Of a stretch of DNA of 64,000 nt, positions 48,953 through 57,467 are shown in pieces. The DNA is taken from NCBI RefSeq assembly GCF_026314945.1, contig NZ_CP111121.1:4464001-4528000 (forward strand). The letters are read 5' to 3'. The position numbers and the translations under genes were made by a program. The notes below the pieces were generated by a model. It searched no databases. It was not told where the DNA came from and saw only the letters and a list, made by a program, of their open reading frames with translations. The DNA is from Chryseobacterium fluminis (GTDB taxonomy: Bacteria; Bacteroidota; Bacteroidia; Flavobacteriales; Weeksellaceae). Positions within the stretch are counted from its first letter, which is position 1. Every line of letters starts with the position of its first letter.

Positions 48953-50137
48953 TCACACAAAATCATACACCCCATTTTTCCATCCCAGCACTTTTGAAGA
49001 ATCTGCTTTGAGCCAGTTTCTGAGAATCGTTGCATAGACTTTCCGGAAATCTTCAGAATAAATCAGGTCTCCTTCATTCAGATGGGTTAAATCAGGAAGT
49101 GCATTTAAGATTCCCTTCTTTTTCAGGCCGCCACTGATGAAAAACATTTGGTTGGCAGTTCCGTGATCCGTGCCGTTGCTGGCATTCTGGGCCACCCTGC
49201 GGCCAAATTCTGAAAAGGTCATAAGCAGAATATTTTCAAAAAGTCCATGGGCTTTCATATCTGCCACAAAGGATTTTACGGCCTCATTGATGTCTCCGAA
49301 TAATTTCTGCTGCCTTTCATTTTGGTTGATGTGGGTGTCAAAACTTCCCACAGAAAGGTAATAAACACGCGTGTTAATGTCAGATTTTATTAATGAAGAT
49401 ACGGTTTTAAAGTCTTTTCCCAGCTGGGAGTTCGGATAGCTCTCGCCGGTCTTTTTGGCTTTGCTTTTCTCAAAAATGTAATCTGCATTATTAATGGTAG
49501 AACCTAAGGTCTGGTATAGATAGGATACGGTTTCGTCATCGTGATGATGGTCATACAAAGATTTGAAATATTTTTCCTGGCTGGTCTGATACAGCCTTTT
49601 GGGATCTTTAAAAGCAAATGCTTTATTATGGTTACCTTTTAAGGCTAAGCTCAGCATGTCATCTACTTCCAATGCCTGCGTAGGATGCTCACAACGGTAA
49701 CATTCCTCATCTAAAAAACGTCCCAGCCAGCCCGTTTCCAGATATTCATCGCTTTTACTCGCCGAATGCCAGATATCCATACTCCGGAAGTGTGATTTAT
49801 CCGGATTGGGATAACCTACATTATTCATGACGGAAAGTTCTCCGTTGTCATACAGTTCTCTGAAATAGGATAGTGCCGGGTTGATTCCCGCTTCATCAGT
49901 CAGGGGAAGAGAATCTGTAATGGCAATCTTATTTCTTTCTCTGAAATAAATGTCGTTCTTTACGGGAATAATTGTATTAAGCCCGTCATTTCCCCCTGTA
50001 AACTGCAGTACCACCAAAATTTTCCGGTCGGGCTCCAGAGCTTCATCGAAAGCCATGGCTTTTAAAAAATTGGGCATCATGAAAGAGGCTGTAGCCAGTG
50101 AACTTATTTTTAGGAATTCTCTTCTTTTGATTAACAT
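48953..50137 (-). CDS. DUF1501 protein (secreted, Tat-type signal)
   Basis: A 394-residue exported protein of the DUF1501 family, related to sulfatases/alkaline phosphatase-type folds. The N terminus has a twin-arginine-like signal (KRREFLKISSLATASFMMP). Family motifs include ILVVLQFTGGNDGLNT near residues 40-55, IWHSASKSDEY, and LLMTFSEFGRRVAQNASNGTDHGTANQMF, where His and Asp residues typical for metal-binding sites are present. It follows the DUF1800 gene by 40 bases; DUF1800/DUF1501 pairs are widespread in Bacteroidota and Planctomycetes and are probably cotranscribed. Reaction unknown. Confidence 0.9.
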   Translation of the reverse strand: MLIKRREFLKISSLATASFMMPNFLKAMAFDEALEPDRKILVVLQFTGGNDGLNTIIPVKNDIYFRERNKIAITDSLPLTDEAGINPALSYFRELYDNGELSVMNNVGYPNPDKSHFRSMDIWHSASKSDEYLETGWLGRFLDEECYRCEHPTQALEVDDMLSLALKGNHNKAFAFKDPKRLYQTSQEKYFKSLYDHHHDDETVSYLYQTLGSTINNADYIFEKSKAKKTGESYPNSQLGKDFKTVSSLIKSDINTRVYYLSVGSFDTHINQNERQQKLFGDINEAVKSFVADMKAHGLFENILLMTFSEFGRRVAQNASNGTDHGTANQMFFISGGLKKKGILNALPDLTHLNEGDLIYSEDFRKVYATILRNWLKADSSKVLGWKNGVYDFV

Positions 50138-50177
50138 AATTTAGTTTTTGAGGTTAAAACGGCATCTCACATTTACA

Positions 50178-51557
50178 TTACATCAGCTGGTATTCCGGAG
50201 TCGACATTAAATTTATAACATTCATTTTAATGCTGTTGTCCGAGAAGTTTTTTACAGAGGTCATATCCAGTGAAGAACTGTTCTGAATCAGATAGTCTTC
50301 AACTTTTTTTCCGTGAAAAATATTTTCTATCCTGGACCAGTCAATGGTGATGTTGGGGTTTTTGAAGCTTTTGGTAAGCGTATCGGTCTTATTTTTCAAT
50401 CCCATATCCAGGTCATCATCTTCTTTAGGCCGATAATCGAGCGGACGTAATCCTGACCAGATCTGGGGAATCTGTAGCCGCAGCATCAGCGTGGAACTGT
50501 CAATCCATGATTTCCCGCTGGGCCATCCCGCTACATTCGGAGGATATAAAAGCATCTGACCCAAAAGCTTCTGATAAACAATAAGGTTTTCAGGGTTCTG
50601 AATATTCATGGGAAGCGTTCTCATCATTCCCGCCATCAGTTCTACAGGCGATTTGATTCTGTTTCCGATATTTTTCTGATCGTAAAACCACGAACCGGAA
50701 AACAGGTCGGTCATCAGCTTCCGGATATCATAACCGGAATGGTAAAATTGTTCGCTCAGCTTATTGATAATGGCTGCATCGCCATTTTCGTTGACGAAGA
50801 ATTTATAAATCTTAGTGGTAATAAAATGAGCTGTAGCCTTTTTATCAAGAATAATGTTCAAAGCATCGGTTCCGGTGAAATTACCGGTTTTGCCCAGAAA
50901 GTCTTTTGATCCTTCATCATGAAGTTTTTTTCGTTCAGTAAAATTTCCTTCCTTATCATAGCCCCATCCTGTAAACGCTCTTGCGCCTTCTCTGATATCT
51001 CTTTCGGTATAATTTCCCCTTCCCATCGTAAATAACTCCATCACTTCGCGGGCGAAATTTTCATTAGGATGATCCTTTTTATTTTGCTGGTTGTTCAGAA
51101 AATTCAACATAGCAGGAGCCTGGCTGACTTCAAATAAAAGATCTCTGAAATTTCCCAGTGCATTTTTCCGCATCACATTCAAAAGGTGTCTGTTGAATTT
51201 GGGGTTCTGTACTCTCGACGCGAAATGTCCGTGCCAGAAAAAGGCCATTTTTTCTCGTAACTGCTCTTTGCTGTTAACCATTTTATTAAGAAAATTAAGA
51301 TTCAGCTCCTCATTTTGCTGTCGGTTGATCCTCTGCATTTCTTTTTTCTTTTCAGCTGGGGATTGATCGCTCATCAAATCTGCGATATCAAGATCAGGCG
51401 TCTCGTAATCCACCTCCGTGAAATTTTCTTCGGTAAACAGATCTTTTATTAAAACGGAAGGGTCTGTTTTATCAAGGTTTTTCATCTGATTAATGCCTGC
51501 GCCGAAGCCCGCGCGCCAGAGAAGATGCTTGTTATGAAGTAAAGAGGGACCTGCCAT
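50178..51557 (-). CDS. DUF1800 protein
   Basis: A 459-residue DUF1800 protein, first gene of the pair with DUF1501. Family stretches: LLWRAGFGAGINQM at the start, MAFFWHGHFASRVQNPKF (His-containing), NENFAREVMELFTMGRGNYTERDI, ARAFTGWGYDKEGNF and the C-terminal PPNVAGWPSGKSWIDSSTL. The N terminus begins with AGPSLLHNKHLLW and lacks a visible signal peptide, unlike its partner; if it is exported it may use the partner's Tat route. No function is established. Confidence 0.9.
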   Translation of the reverse strand: MAGPSLLHNKHLLWRAGFGAGINQMKNLDKTDPSVLIKDLFTEENFTEVDYETPDLDIADLMSDQSPAEKKKEMQRINRQQNEELNLNFLNKMVNSKEQLREKMAFFWHGHFASRVQNPKFNRHLLNVMRKNALGNFRDLLFEVSQAPAMLNFLNNQQNKKDHPNENFAREVMELFTMGRGNYTERDIREGARAFTGWGYDKEGNFTERKKLHDEGSKDFLGKTGNFTGTDALNIILDKKATAHFITTKIYKFFVNENGDAAIINKLSEQFYHSGYDIRKLMTDLFSGSWFYDQKNIGNRIKSPVELMAGMMRTLPMNIQNPENLIVYQKLLGQMLLYPPNVAGWPSGKSWIDSSTLMLRLQIPQIWSGLRPLDYRPKEDDDLDMGLKNKTDTLTKSFKNPNITIDWSRIENIFHGKKVEDYLIQNSSSLDMTSVKNFSDNSIKMNVINLMSTPEYQLM

Positions 51558-51794
51558 AAGAATATTTTAATTTTGATGGTATTGGTGAAAAAAGGTTAAA
51601 ATGATAACGGTTAAGATTTATTAATATTACCTGAAAGAAGTTCCGGAAGTTTTTACTTGAACCCCATTACTATTTAACAGCAGTAAGGTGATTTTTTACT
51701 TAAACGTGCATTTAGTTTTTACTGAAATTTAATCAGCTGATTCACATTTATTTGAATGCTTTTTGAGTATTAACATGATGACAAAAGGCTTTGT

Positions 51795-51810
51795 TGGCAC
51801 GATTTTTACA
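51795..51810 (+). promoter_or_regulatory. Possible sigma-54 (-24/-12) promoter
   Basis: TGGCAC-GATTT-TTACA matches TGGCAC-N5-TTGCA at all but one position and lies 34 bases before the start of the outer-membrane protein gene. It could be chance; rpoN and its activator were not seen in this window. Confidence 0.45.
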
Positions 51811-51843
51811 TGTCTATGAATAGTAAAATTTAAAATTAGAGTT

Positions 51844-52407
51844 ATGAAAATGTTAAAACAGACAATACTGCTTGCTGGTATGATGACGGCAGGTGTACTA
51901 AGTGCTCAGGACTCACAAATGAATAATATGATTAAGGTAGGGGCTAATGTTGGATTAGCAGTCCCTTCAGATAATACTTCTGCTGCAGTTGGAGTAGATG
52001 TAGCTTATCAGAACCTTATCACTCCGGGATTTGGATTGGGTGTTGCGACAGGATATACCCACTACTTCGGAAAAAGCAACAACGGATATGATAACAATGA
52101 TGTAGGCGTAGTACCTGTAGCAGCATTAATCAGAATCTATCCGAAACAAACCGGTTTCTATTTCGGAACTGACTTAGGATACGGTTTCCTGGTAGGAGAC
52201 GACAAAGTAGCTTCAAATTCTACTCTTGACAGACCGAACGGGGGTTTCTATATCAAGCCTGAAATCGGATATCACAACAGAGACTGGAATTTCTTTGTAC
52301 AATATCAGAAGGTATTCGTAGGAGATAACGGAGATTTGCCAAACCAGGACTATAATGTAGGTAACCTCGGGGTAGGATTCTCCTACAATATTCCATTAGG
52401 AAAGTAG
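51844..52407 (+). CDS. Small outer-membrane beta-barrel protein
   Basis: A 187-residue exported protein (signal MLKQTILLAGMMTAGVLSA, cleavage before QDS). The mature part is a series of short strands with aromatic ends and Gly-rich turns (NMIKVGANVGLAVPSDN, GVDVAYQNLITPGFGLGVATG, VVPVAALIRIYPKQTGFYFG, GFYIKPEIGYHNRDWNFFVQY, NLGVGFSYNIPLGK), an eight-strand barrel pattern of the OmpA/OmpW-like type. The last residue is Lys rather than the usual aromatic one. It sits between the DUF1800 gene (divergent) and glk, and is preceded by a sigma-54-like box. Confidence 0.8.
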   Translation: MKMLKQTILLAGMMTAGVLSAQDSQMNNMIKVGANVGLAVPSDNTSAAVGVDVAYQNLITPGFGLGVATGYTHYFGKSNNGYDNNDVGVVPVAALIRIYPKQTGFYFGTDLGYGFLVGDDKVASNSTLDRPNGGFYIKPEIGYHNRDWNFFVQYQKVFVGDNGDLPNQDYNVGNLGVGFSYNIPLGK

Positions 52408-52498
52408 TTAGATTTAAATATAAGCAATTATTTGCCAAACCTTTTCAGAAAATCGGAAAGGTTTTTTTCTTCCCTGTAGAATTTACGAAAAGTATTAT

Positions 52499-52506
52499 TA
52501 TATTTG
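52499..52506 (+). promoter_or_regulatory. glk promoter -7 box
   Basis: TATATTTG matches TAnnTTTG and ends 16 bases before the glk ATG at 52522. This argues against the upstream start at 52504. Confidence 0.6.
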
Positions 52507-52521
52507 ATAAAATTTGAGGTT

Positions 52522-53571
52522 ATGATATTGAATCCAAAATTTCCGCTTTATTTGCCGGGAGTAAAAAACAGTAATAATGATAATATATCTATCATTGGGG
52601 CAAACCTTCGCGAGGATATTACAACCTTAGGTTATTTTATTTCCAGTAACGAAGGCCTTGACATAAAGATCCAGAACAATTATCCTACGAAAGAATATGC
52701 TTCTTTTTCAGAAATCCTGAAGAAGTTTATCCACGATAACGGTTTGGACAATGTAAAAAGATTGGGAATAGCAGTTCCCGGTCCTGTCATTAACGGAAAA
52801 AGTAACCCTGCAAGAATAGGCTGGAATTTTGACGTACAAGCATTCACTACTGAATTCGGATTCGAAAAGGTAGAAATGCTTAATGACCTTGAAGCTTCTG
52901 CTTACGGGATGGCACTTCTTGAAGATTCCGATCTTGACCCTATTTATACGAGCGGTCATCTGGAAAAAGGAAATGTAGCTATTCTGGCGCCGGGACACGG
53001 ATTGGGAGAAGCAGGATACTTCTTTGACGGAAAATATCTGCGCCCGTTTGCTACGGAAGGAGGTCATTCGGAATTCTCTCCGAGAACGAATGTAGAGGTT
53101 GAATTTTACCAGTTCCTGAACAATATCTACGGAATTGTGAGTTGGGAAAATGTACTTTCTAAAACAGGTCTGTTTAATATTTACAGATTTTTGAGAGATG
53201 TCAAGAGACATCCTGAGCCGGAATGGCTGGCGGAAAAATTAGCCGACGGAAACTTTGTTGAGGTGATCTATAAAGCAGCAGTGGAAGATGACGTACTCAT
53301 CTGCAAAATTGCACTCGATACCTTCCTTGAGTTCCTGGCAAGAGAAGCCAATAACTTAACGCTGAAACTGAAAGCTACGGGAGGACTTCTTATTTCAGGA
53401 GATATCCCGCAAATGATCAGCGATTATATTAATAAGGATAAGTTCTACGAAAAATATAAGATCAGTGATAAGATGGAGGAAATGTTGAGAAACATTCCGA
53501 TCTACCTGATCAAAGAAAGTCAGACGGCCTTAAACGGTGTATCACTCTATACCGCTTATTATCAAGAATAA
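52522..53571 (+). CDS. glk: Glucokinase (ROK-independent Glk family)
   Basis: A 349-residue protein of the Glk (PF02685) glucokinase family, which phosphorylates glucose with ATP. The start MILNPKFPLYLPG at 52522 is preferred because the promoter box TATATTTG overlaps the earlier ATG at 52504. Motifs: GIAVPGPVINGK (residues 90-101), NDLEASAYGM, APGHGLGEAGYF, and FATEGGHSEFSPR with the metal-dependent sugar-binding E-G-G-H. The phosphate-1 region near the N terminus (IIGANLREDITT) deviates from the typical DxGGT pattern, so a related sugar kinase cannot be fully excluded. Ends with a perfect terminator. Confidence 0.88.
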   Translation: MILNPKFPLYLPGVKNSNNDNISIIGANLREDITTLGYFISSNEGLDIKIQNNYPTKEYASFSEILKKFIHDNGLDNVKRLGIAVPGPVINGKSNPARIGWNFDVQAFTTEFGFEKVEMLNDLEASAYGMALLEDSDLDPIYTSGHLEKGNVAILAPGHGLGEAGYFFDGKYLRPFATEGGHSEFSPRTNVEVEFYQFLNNIYGIVSWENVLSKTGLFNIYRFLRDVKRHPEPEWLAEKLADGNFVEVIYKAAVEDDVLICKIALDTFLEFLAREANNLTLKLKATGGLLISGDIPQMISDYINKDKFYEKYKISDKMEEMLRNIPIYLIKESQTALNGVSLYTAYYQE

Positions 53572-53577
53572 ATAAAA

Positions 53578-53602
53578 ACTCCGAAGTAATTCGGAGTTTT
53601 TT
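53578..53602 (+). terminator. glk terminator
   Basis: ACTCCGAA-GTAA-TTCGGAGT followed by TTTTTTA, directly after the stop. Confidence 0.9.
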
Positions 53603-53638
53603 ATTGGATGATATTATTCATGAAAATTATTATATTTA

Positions 53639-53652
53639 TTGATATACATCAA
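53639..53652. promoter_or_regulatory. Perfect CRP/FNR-type box before the yceI pair
   Basis: TTGAT-ATAC-ATCAA, exactly the FNR consensus TTGATnnnnATCAA. Its centre (53645.5) lies about 41-42 bases before the likely transcription start implied by the -7 box at 53676-53683, the class II activator position. Confidence 0.6.
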
Positions 53653-53675
53653 TGAAATCTATCGCATAAGTTGGC

Positions 53676-53683
53676 TACATTTG
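53676..53683 (+). promoter_or_regulatory. yceI promoter -7 box
   Basis: TACATTTG (TAnnTTTG) 33 bases before the first yceI start; preceded at the proper distance by the FNR-type box rather than by a -33 TTG. Confidence 0.65.
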
Positions 53684-53716
53684 CACCGTTAAATAACAAG
53701 TAAATAACTTTATACA

Positions 53717-54283
53717 ATGAAAAAAATATTTTTACTAGCAGTTTTAGCTAGCGGTTTAGCTTTCGGTCAGTCAAAAAAAGTAGTAGCCTCTGACGTTCAC
53801 TGGTGGGGATACAAAGTAGCAAAGTCTGAGGCGAGTTCTCATGACGGAACGGTAAAAGTAAAGTCAGGAGATATGATCATGAAAGGAAACCAATTGGTTG
53901 GGGGTTCTTTTGTTTTAGATATGACAAGCATTAACGCTACCGACTTATCGGGAGAATACCAGGGGAAACTGAACGGTCACCTGAAAAACGGAGATTTCTT
54001 CGAAGTTGAAAAATTTCCTACGGCCAGCTTTAAAATTACTTCAGTAAAGAAAAATAATGATAAAGTTTATAACAGCCTTGTTACAGGAAACCTTACTGTA
54101 AAAGGAAAAACCAACACCATTTCTTTCCCGGCCAAGATTTCTTACAGCAAAGGGGTAGTAAGTTTAGTGTCCAATAAATTCTCTTTCGACAGACAGAAAT
54201 TTGATGTAGCCTACAAATCTACAATGCAGGATGTTTTTGTGAAAGATGATATCGATATGCTTGTAAAAGTAACTGCGAAATAA
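53717..54283 (+). CDS. YceI-family periplasmic protein, first copy
   Basis: YceI proteins are periplasmic lipocalin-fold proteins that bind isoprenoid-type lipids. This 188-residue copy has a signal peptide (IFLLAVLASGLAFG, before QSK) and the family segments VHWWGYKVAKSEASSHDGTVKVKSG (the S-x-HxG-x-V opening), GHLKNGDFFEVEKFPTASFKI and TGNLTVKGKTNTISFPAKI, and a final helix/strand FDVAYKSTMQDVF. It is followed, after its own terminator-like hairpin, by a paralogue on the same strand, 78 bases on. The promoter carries a perfect FNR-type box. Confidence 0.94.
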   Translation: MKKIFLLAVLASGLAFGQSKKVVASDVHWWGYKVAKSEASSHDGTVKVKSGDMIMKGNQLVGGSFVLDMTSINATDLSGEYQGKLNGHLKNGDFFEVEKFPTASFKITSVKKNNDKVYNSLVTGNLTVKGKTNTISFPAKISYSKGVVSLVSNKFSFDRQKFDVAYKSTMQDVFVKDDIDMLVKVTAK

Positions 54284-54303
54284 TTTAATCAAAAAAAGAT
54301 TGT

Positions 54304-54335
54304 TAAAAGTGTAGAAGTTCTACACTTTTTTTTAT
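54304..54335 (+). terminator. Hairpin terminator between the yceI genes
   Basis: AAAAGTGTAG-AAGTT-CTACACTTTT followed by TTTTTA. Its presence indicates that the second copy may be transcribed less, or separately. Confidence 0.8.
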
Positions 54336-54361
54336 TTTTGTTGAATTGTAAATAAAAAAGA

Positions 54362-54988
54362 ATGAAAAGATTACTATTGTTTGCTATGATGTGTGTAAGC
54401 ATATCATTTGTTTTTGCTCAGAAGAAAGGAGATAAGGTGGTAAAGGTAACTTCATCAGACATCAGATGGTGGGGATATAAAGTGGTAAAAACCGTAGCAT
54501 CATCACATTCCGGAACAGTAAAACTGAAAAGCGGAAAATTTACTTTTGATAAAACGGTTCTGGTAGACGGTGAATTCGTGATCGATATGAAAACGATACT
54601 GGCTGGAGATGTTTCTGACGAAGATCAACTGAAATTAACGAATGATCTCAAAAGCACCAACTTCTTTGAAGTGAAAAAATTCCCTTTGGCGAAATTTCAT
54701 TTAACGAAAATTATCCCTCTGGCAAACAGTGAGTACAACTCTACGATTTACGGTGATATCACGATTAAAGGAACAAGAAAAACAATTTCTTTCCCGGCAA
54801 ACGTATACATCACCCAGTTTACCGTTGTTATAGAATCTGCTAAATTTTCTTTAAACAGAAGAGATTTCAAAGTATTTTACCAGTCTTCTCTAAAAGACTA
54901 TTTTATTAAAAATGAAATGGATTTCCAATTCAAAGTTTCCACAGAGAAACTGGATAATGAAAACAGAACCCCGGTAAAGAAAAAATAA
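54362..54988 (+). CDS. YceI-family periplasmic protein, second copy
   Basis: A 208-residue paralogue of the preceding protein. Signal peptide LLLFAMMCVSISFVFA before QKK. The same family segments appear with changes: IRWWGYKVVKTVASSHSGTVKLKSG, STNFFEVKKFPLAKFHLTKI and IYGDITIKGTRKTISFPANV. The C terminus is about 20 residues longer and basic (NENRTPVKKK). The start is 26 bases past the hairpin after the first gene. The two are clearly duplicated genes that have diverged; their ligand is unknown. Confidence 0.94.
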   Translation: MKRLLLFAMMCVSISFVFAQKKGDKVVKVTSSDIRWWGYKVVKTVASSHSGTVKLKSGKFTFDKTVLVDGEFVIDMKTILAGDVSDEDQLKLTNDLKSTNFFEVKKFPLAKFHLTKIIPLANSEYNSTIYGDITIKGTRKTISFPANVYITQFTVVIESAKFSLNRRDFKVFYQSSLKDYFIKNEMDFQFKVSTEKLDNENRTPVKKK

Positions 54989-55012
54989 TCTTACAGATTT
55001 TAGGAATATAGA

Positions 55013-55043
55013 AATGAGTAACACGACTGTTGCTCATTTTTTT
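55013..55043 (+). terminator. Terminator after the second yceI gene
   Basis: ATGAGTAACA-CGAC-TGTTGCTCAT (one G-T pair) followed by TTTTTTT. Confidence 0.85.
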
Positions 55044-55167
55044 ATGTATTTTTTTAAGGAGTCAATTCAGAATACCATCTTCTGTATTATCTGACGGTCT
55101 GGAAGCAGACTGTTATGTCAGGCTTCAAATTAGACCAATTATAATGATAAATTAAGCATCGCTTTTT

Positions 55168-55175
55168 TAGCTTTG
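55168..55175 (+). promoter_or_regulatory. Promoter -7 box of the hydrolase gene
   Basis: TAGCTTTG (TAnnTTTG), ending 31 bases before the ATG at 55207. It makes the upstream start at 55183 unlikely. Confidence 0.6.
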
Positions 55176-55206
55176 ACGGAACTTGGCTTTTTCTTATTTT
55201 AGTCTT

Positions 55207-55848
55207 ATGAAAATTTATGTTGTAAGCGGCCTGGGAGCAGACTTTAAGGTACTGGAAAGACTGGAATTCCCGGCGGCTCATGAGGTTGTGTTTATCGACT
55301 GGCTGATTCCCGAACAGAATGAAAGTTTTCCGGATTATGTTAAAAGAATGGCAGAAAAGGTAGATGCATCTGAGCCTTTTTACCTTTTAGGCTATTCATT
55401 CGGAGGGATCATGGTTCAGGAGATCAACAAATTAAAACCTGCCAAGAAAGTGGTTATTCTGGGAAGTATTAAATCAGATCGGGAAAAATCACGGCTTATC
55501 CGTGCCGGAAAAATCACGGGAATTCCTAAACTTCTGCCGGTAAGCTTTTTTAATGACAGAACCACGAGTGCTTATTCAGTACTGAGGAAATTTTTTGATC
55601 CGCGGAATCCCAGGGTTTTACAGTACTTCAGAGTGAGAGATCCTTATTATTTAAAATGGTCTATCGAAAAAATATCTGACTGGAAGTGTGAAGAAACACC
55701 CGGGGTGATTCAGATTCTGGGAGACCGGGATATTGTTTTTCCGATCAAAAATTCAAAACCCGATTATATTATCAAAGGGGGTACTCATCTTTTTCCTGCC
55801 ATGAAATATAAAGAAGTATCTAAAATATTAAAAGAAATATTTGATTAA
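55207..55848 (+). CDS. Alpha/beta hydrolase
   Basis: A 213-residue cytoplasmic protein of the alpha/beta-hydrolase fold. Start at 55207 (MKIYVVSGLGADFKVL) is preferred over 55183 because of the promoter position. Nucleophile elbow GYSFGGIMVQE (GxSxG, Ser near residue 76), the acid residue likely in LGDRDIVFP near residue 180, and His in GGTHLFPAM near 200 complete a catalytic triad. A few strands (YVVSGLGADF, VVILGSIKSD) fit the fold. No family specific enough to name a substrate; esterase, thioesterase or lipase are possible. Confidence 0.82.
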   Translation: MKIYVVSGLGADFKVLERLEFPAAHEVVFIDWLIPEQNESFPDYVKRMAEKVDASEPFYLLGYSFGGIMVQEINKLKPAKKVVILGSIKSDREKSRLIRAGKITGIPKLLPVSFFNDRTTSAYSVLRKFFDPRNPRVLQYFRVRDPYYLKWSIEKISDWKCEETPGVIQILGDRDIVFPIKNSKPDYIIKGGTHLFPAMKYKEVSKILKEIFD

Positions 55849-55925
55849 ATAGTTTTTTTCAAATACAGCCCCTAATATTTTTAGGGTTAAAACTTAAAAA
55901 TGTCTGTTTTTATAAAATTTATGTT

Positions 55926-55933
55926 TAATTTTG
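55926..55933 (+). promoter_or_regulatory. amt promoter -7 box
   Basis: TAATTTTG (TAnnTTTG) ending 21 bases before the amt ATG at 55955. A TTG codon at 55931 that could otherwise serve as start lies inside this box. Confidence 0.65.
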
Positions 55934-55954
55934 ACGGGGTTAAACATTATTTAT

Positions 55955-57301
55955 ATGACTGTTGGTTTAAAATGGATCGTTTCGTTTGTTATCATTGCAC
56001 TCGTGGCGGTTGGCGGACTTTTTTGGAGTCCGATTGCAGATTTTCCGAATACCGGTGACTTTTTGCCGGAAGATAAAATCGTAGGGGCTGACGTAGCCTG
56101 GATATTGGCAGCAGCCGGATTAGTACTTTTAATGACTCCGGGCTTATCATTCTTTTATGGGGGAATGGTGGGTAAAAAAAATGTTATTTCAACCATGTTG
56201 CAAAGTTTCATTGCATTGGGCGTCATCTCCATTTTATGGGTAGTAGTCGGGTTTTCCTTATCTTTTGGTGATTCTATCGGTTTTACCATCGATGGCGAGC
56301 ATTACGGCATTATCGGGAACCCGTTAAGCTATCCGTTTTTCAGCAGGGTAAGCGTACTGCCTCATAAAGCGATGGCTTCTACCATTCCTTTTATTCTTTT
56401 TGCCTTATTTCAGATGAAATTTGCGGTTATCACACCGGCATTAATTACCGGTTCGTTCGCAGAGCGGGTCCGATTCATATCCTATCTTCTGTTTATGGTG
56501 CTTTTCAGTCTTTGTATTTATACACCGCTTTGCCACATGGTGTGGCATCCGGACGGACTTTTAAATAAATATTTTGGCGTAAAGGATTTTGCAGGCGGTA
56601 CTGTTGTTCATATGAGTGCCGGTTTTGCAGCTCTGGCCGGAGCTCTCGTATTGGGAGACCGGAAAAATCCTCATCATGAGCCTTCCAATATTCCGTATGT
56701 TCTTTTAGGAACAGGAATGTTATGGTTCGGATGGTTCGGCTTTAATGCGGGCTCTGCTTTAAGTGCCAATGCTACGGCCGCGACAGCTTTCGGAACGACG
56801 ACTATTGCTTCTGCTTCGGCCATGATGACTTACATATTTTTCGACCGGATCAATAAGCGAAAGGTTTCTGCGCTGGGAGCCTGTATCGGTGCTGTGGTAG
56901 GACTGGTAGCCATCACGCCGGGCTGTGGTTTTGTATCGATCTCGGAGAGCCTTTTTATAGGTTTTATTTCCGCAATAGTGTCTAACGCAATGGTCAACTG
57001 GAAAGCTTTAAAGAGAATAGATGATACCCTGGATGTATTTGCATGTCATGGAGTAGGAGGAATTATGGGAATGATTTTAACCGCTATTTTTGCCCATGGA
57101 GAAAATGCAAGTCTGCTTCACGGAGGAATTGAAGTGTTTGCCCACCATATGGTTGCTTTGATCCTGGTATCTTTATTCGCCTTTTTCGGTTCGCTGCTAC
57201 TGTACAAAATCACAGACTCTATCATTACCTTAAGGGTCTCTGAAGATTCCGAAAACGAAGGTCTTGATCTGTCTCAGCATGGTGAAAGCCTGAAATGGTG
57301 A
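55955..57301 (+). CDS. amt: Ammonium transporter (Amt/MEP/Rh family)
   Basis: Inner-membrane ammonium channel of 448 residues with about 11 helices after a first membrane segment (VGLKWIVSFVIIALVAVGG). Family motifs: DVAWILAAAGLVLLMTPGLSFFYGG, KNVISTMLQSFIALGV, FAVITPALITGSFAERV, FAGGTVVHMSAGFAALAGAL (pore His), WFGWFGFNAGSAL and HGVGGIMGMILTAIFA (second pore His). No GlnB/GlnK gene is next to it, although this pairing is common. The start at 55955 is chosen because the TAnnTTTG box excludes the earlier TTG. The C-terminal tail (ITLRVSEDSENEGLDLSQHG) is as in other Amt proteins. Confidence 0.95.
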   Translation: MTVGLKWIVSFVIIALVAVGGLFWSPIADFPNTGDFLPEDKIVGADVAWILAAAGLVLLMTPGLSFFYGGMVGKKNVISTMLQSFIALGVISILWVVVGFSLSFGDSIGFTIDGEHYGIIGNPLSYPFFSRVSVLPHKAMASTIPFILFALFQMKFAVITPALITGSFAERVRFISYLLFMVLFSLCIYTPLCHMVWHPDGLLNKYFGVKDFAGGTVVHMSAGFAALAGALVLGDRKNPHHEPSNIPYVLLGTGMLWFGWFGFNAGSALSANATAATAFGTTTIASASAMMTYIFFDRINKRKVSALGACIGAVVGLVAITPGCGFVSISESLFIGFISAIVSNAMVNWKALKRIDDTLDVFACHGVGGIMGMILTAIFAHGENASLLHGGIEVFAHHMVALILVSLFAFFGSLLLYKITDSIITLRVSEDSENEGLDLSQHGESLKW

Positions 57302-57433
57302 TATCTTAAATCAGATCGTGTCAGATTCTGTGTTCCGTTTTAATTTTACCGGATGGGATTTCCTGTCATGCGTATTTACTGAAAATTAGTAATCAGGTCT
57401 GAAACTCATCCTGAATGTATTAGATTTATCATG

Positions 57434-57441
57434 TATCTTTG
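57434..57441 (+). promoter_or_regulatory. sdaA promoter -7 box
   Basis: TATCTTTG (TAnnTTTG), 26 bases before the ATG at 57468. Confidence 0.6.
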
Positions 57442-57467
57442 TTAATGGAAATGTGATTAATCATTAT

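Noticed and set aside
55931..55954. TTG start at 55931 for amt and GTG start at 57453 for sdaA
   Set aside because: The amt TTG lies inside the TAATTTTG promoter box, and the sdaA GTG is too close to the TATCTTTG box; the next ATGs begin with the family N termini.
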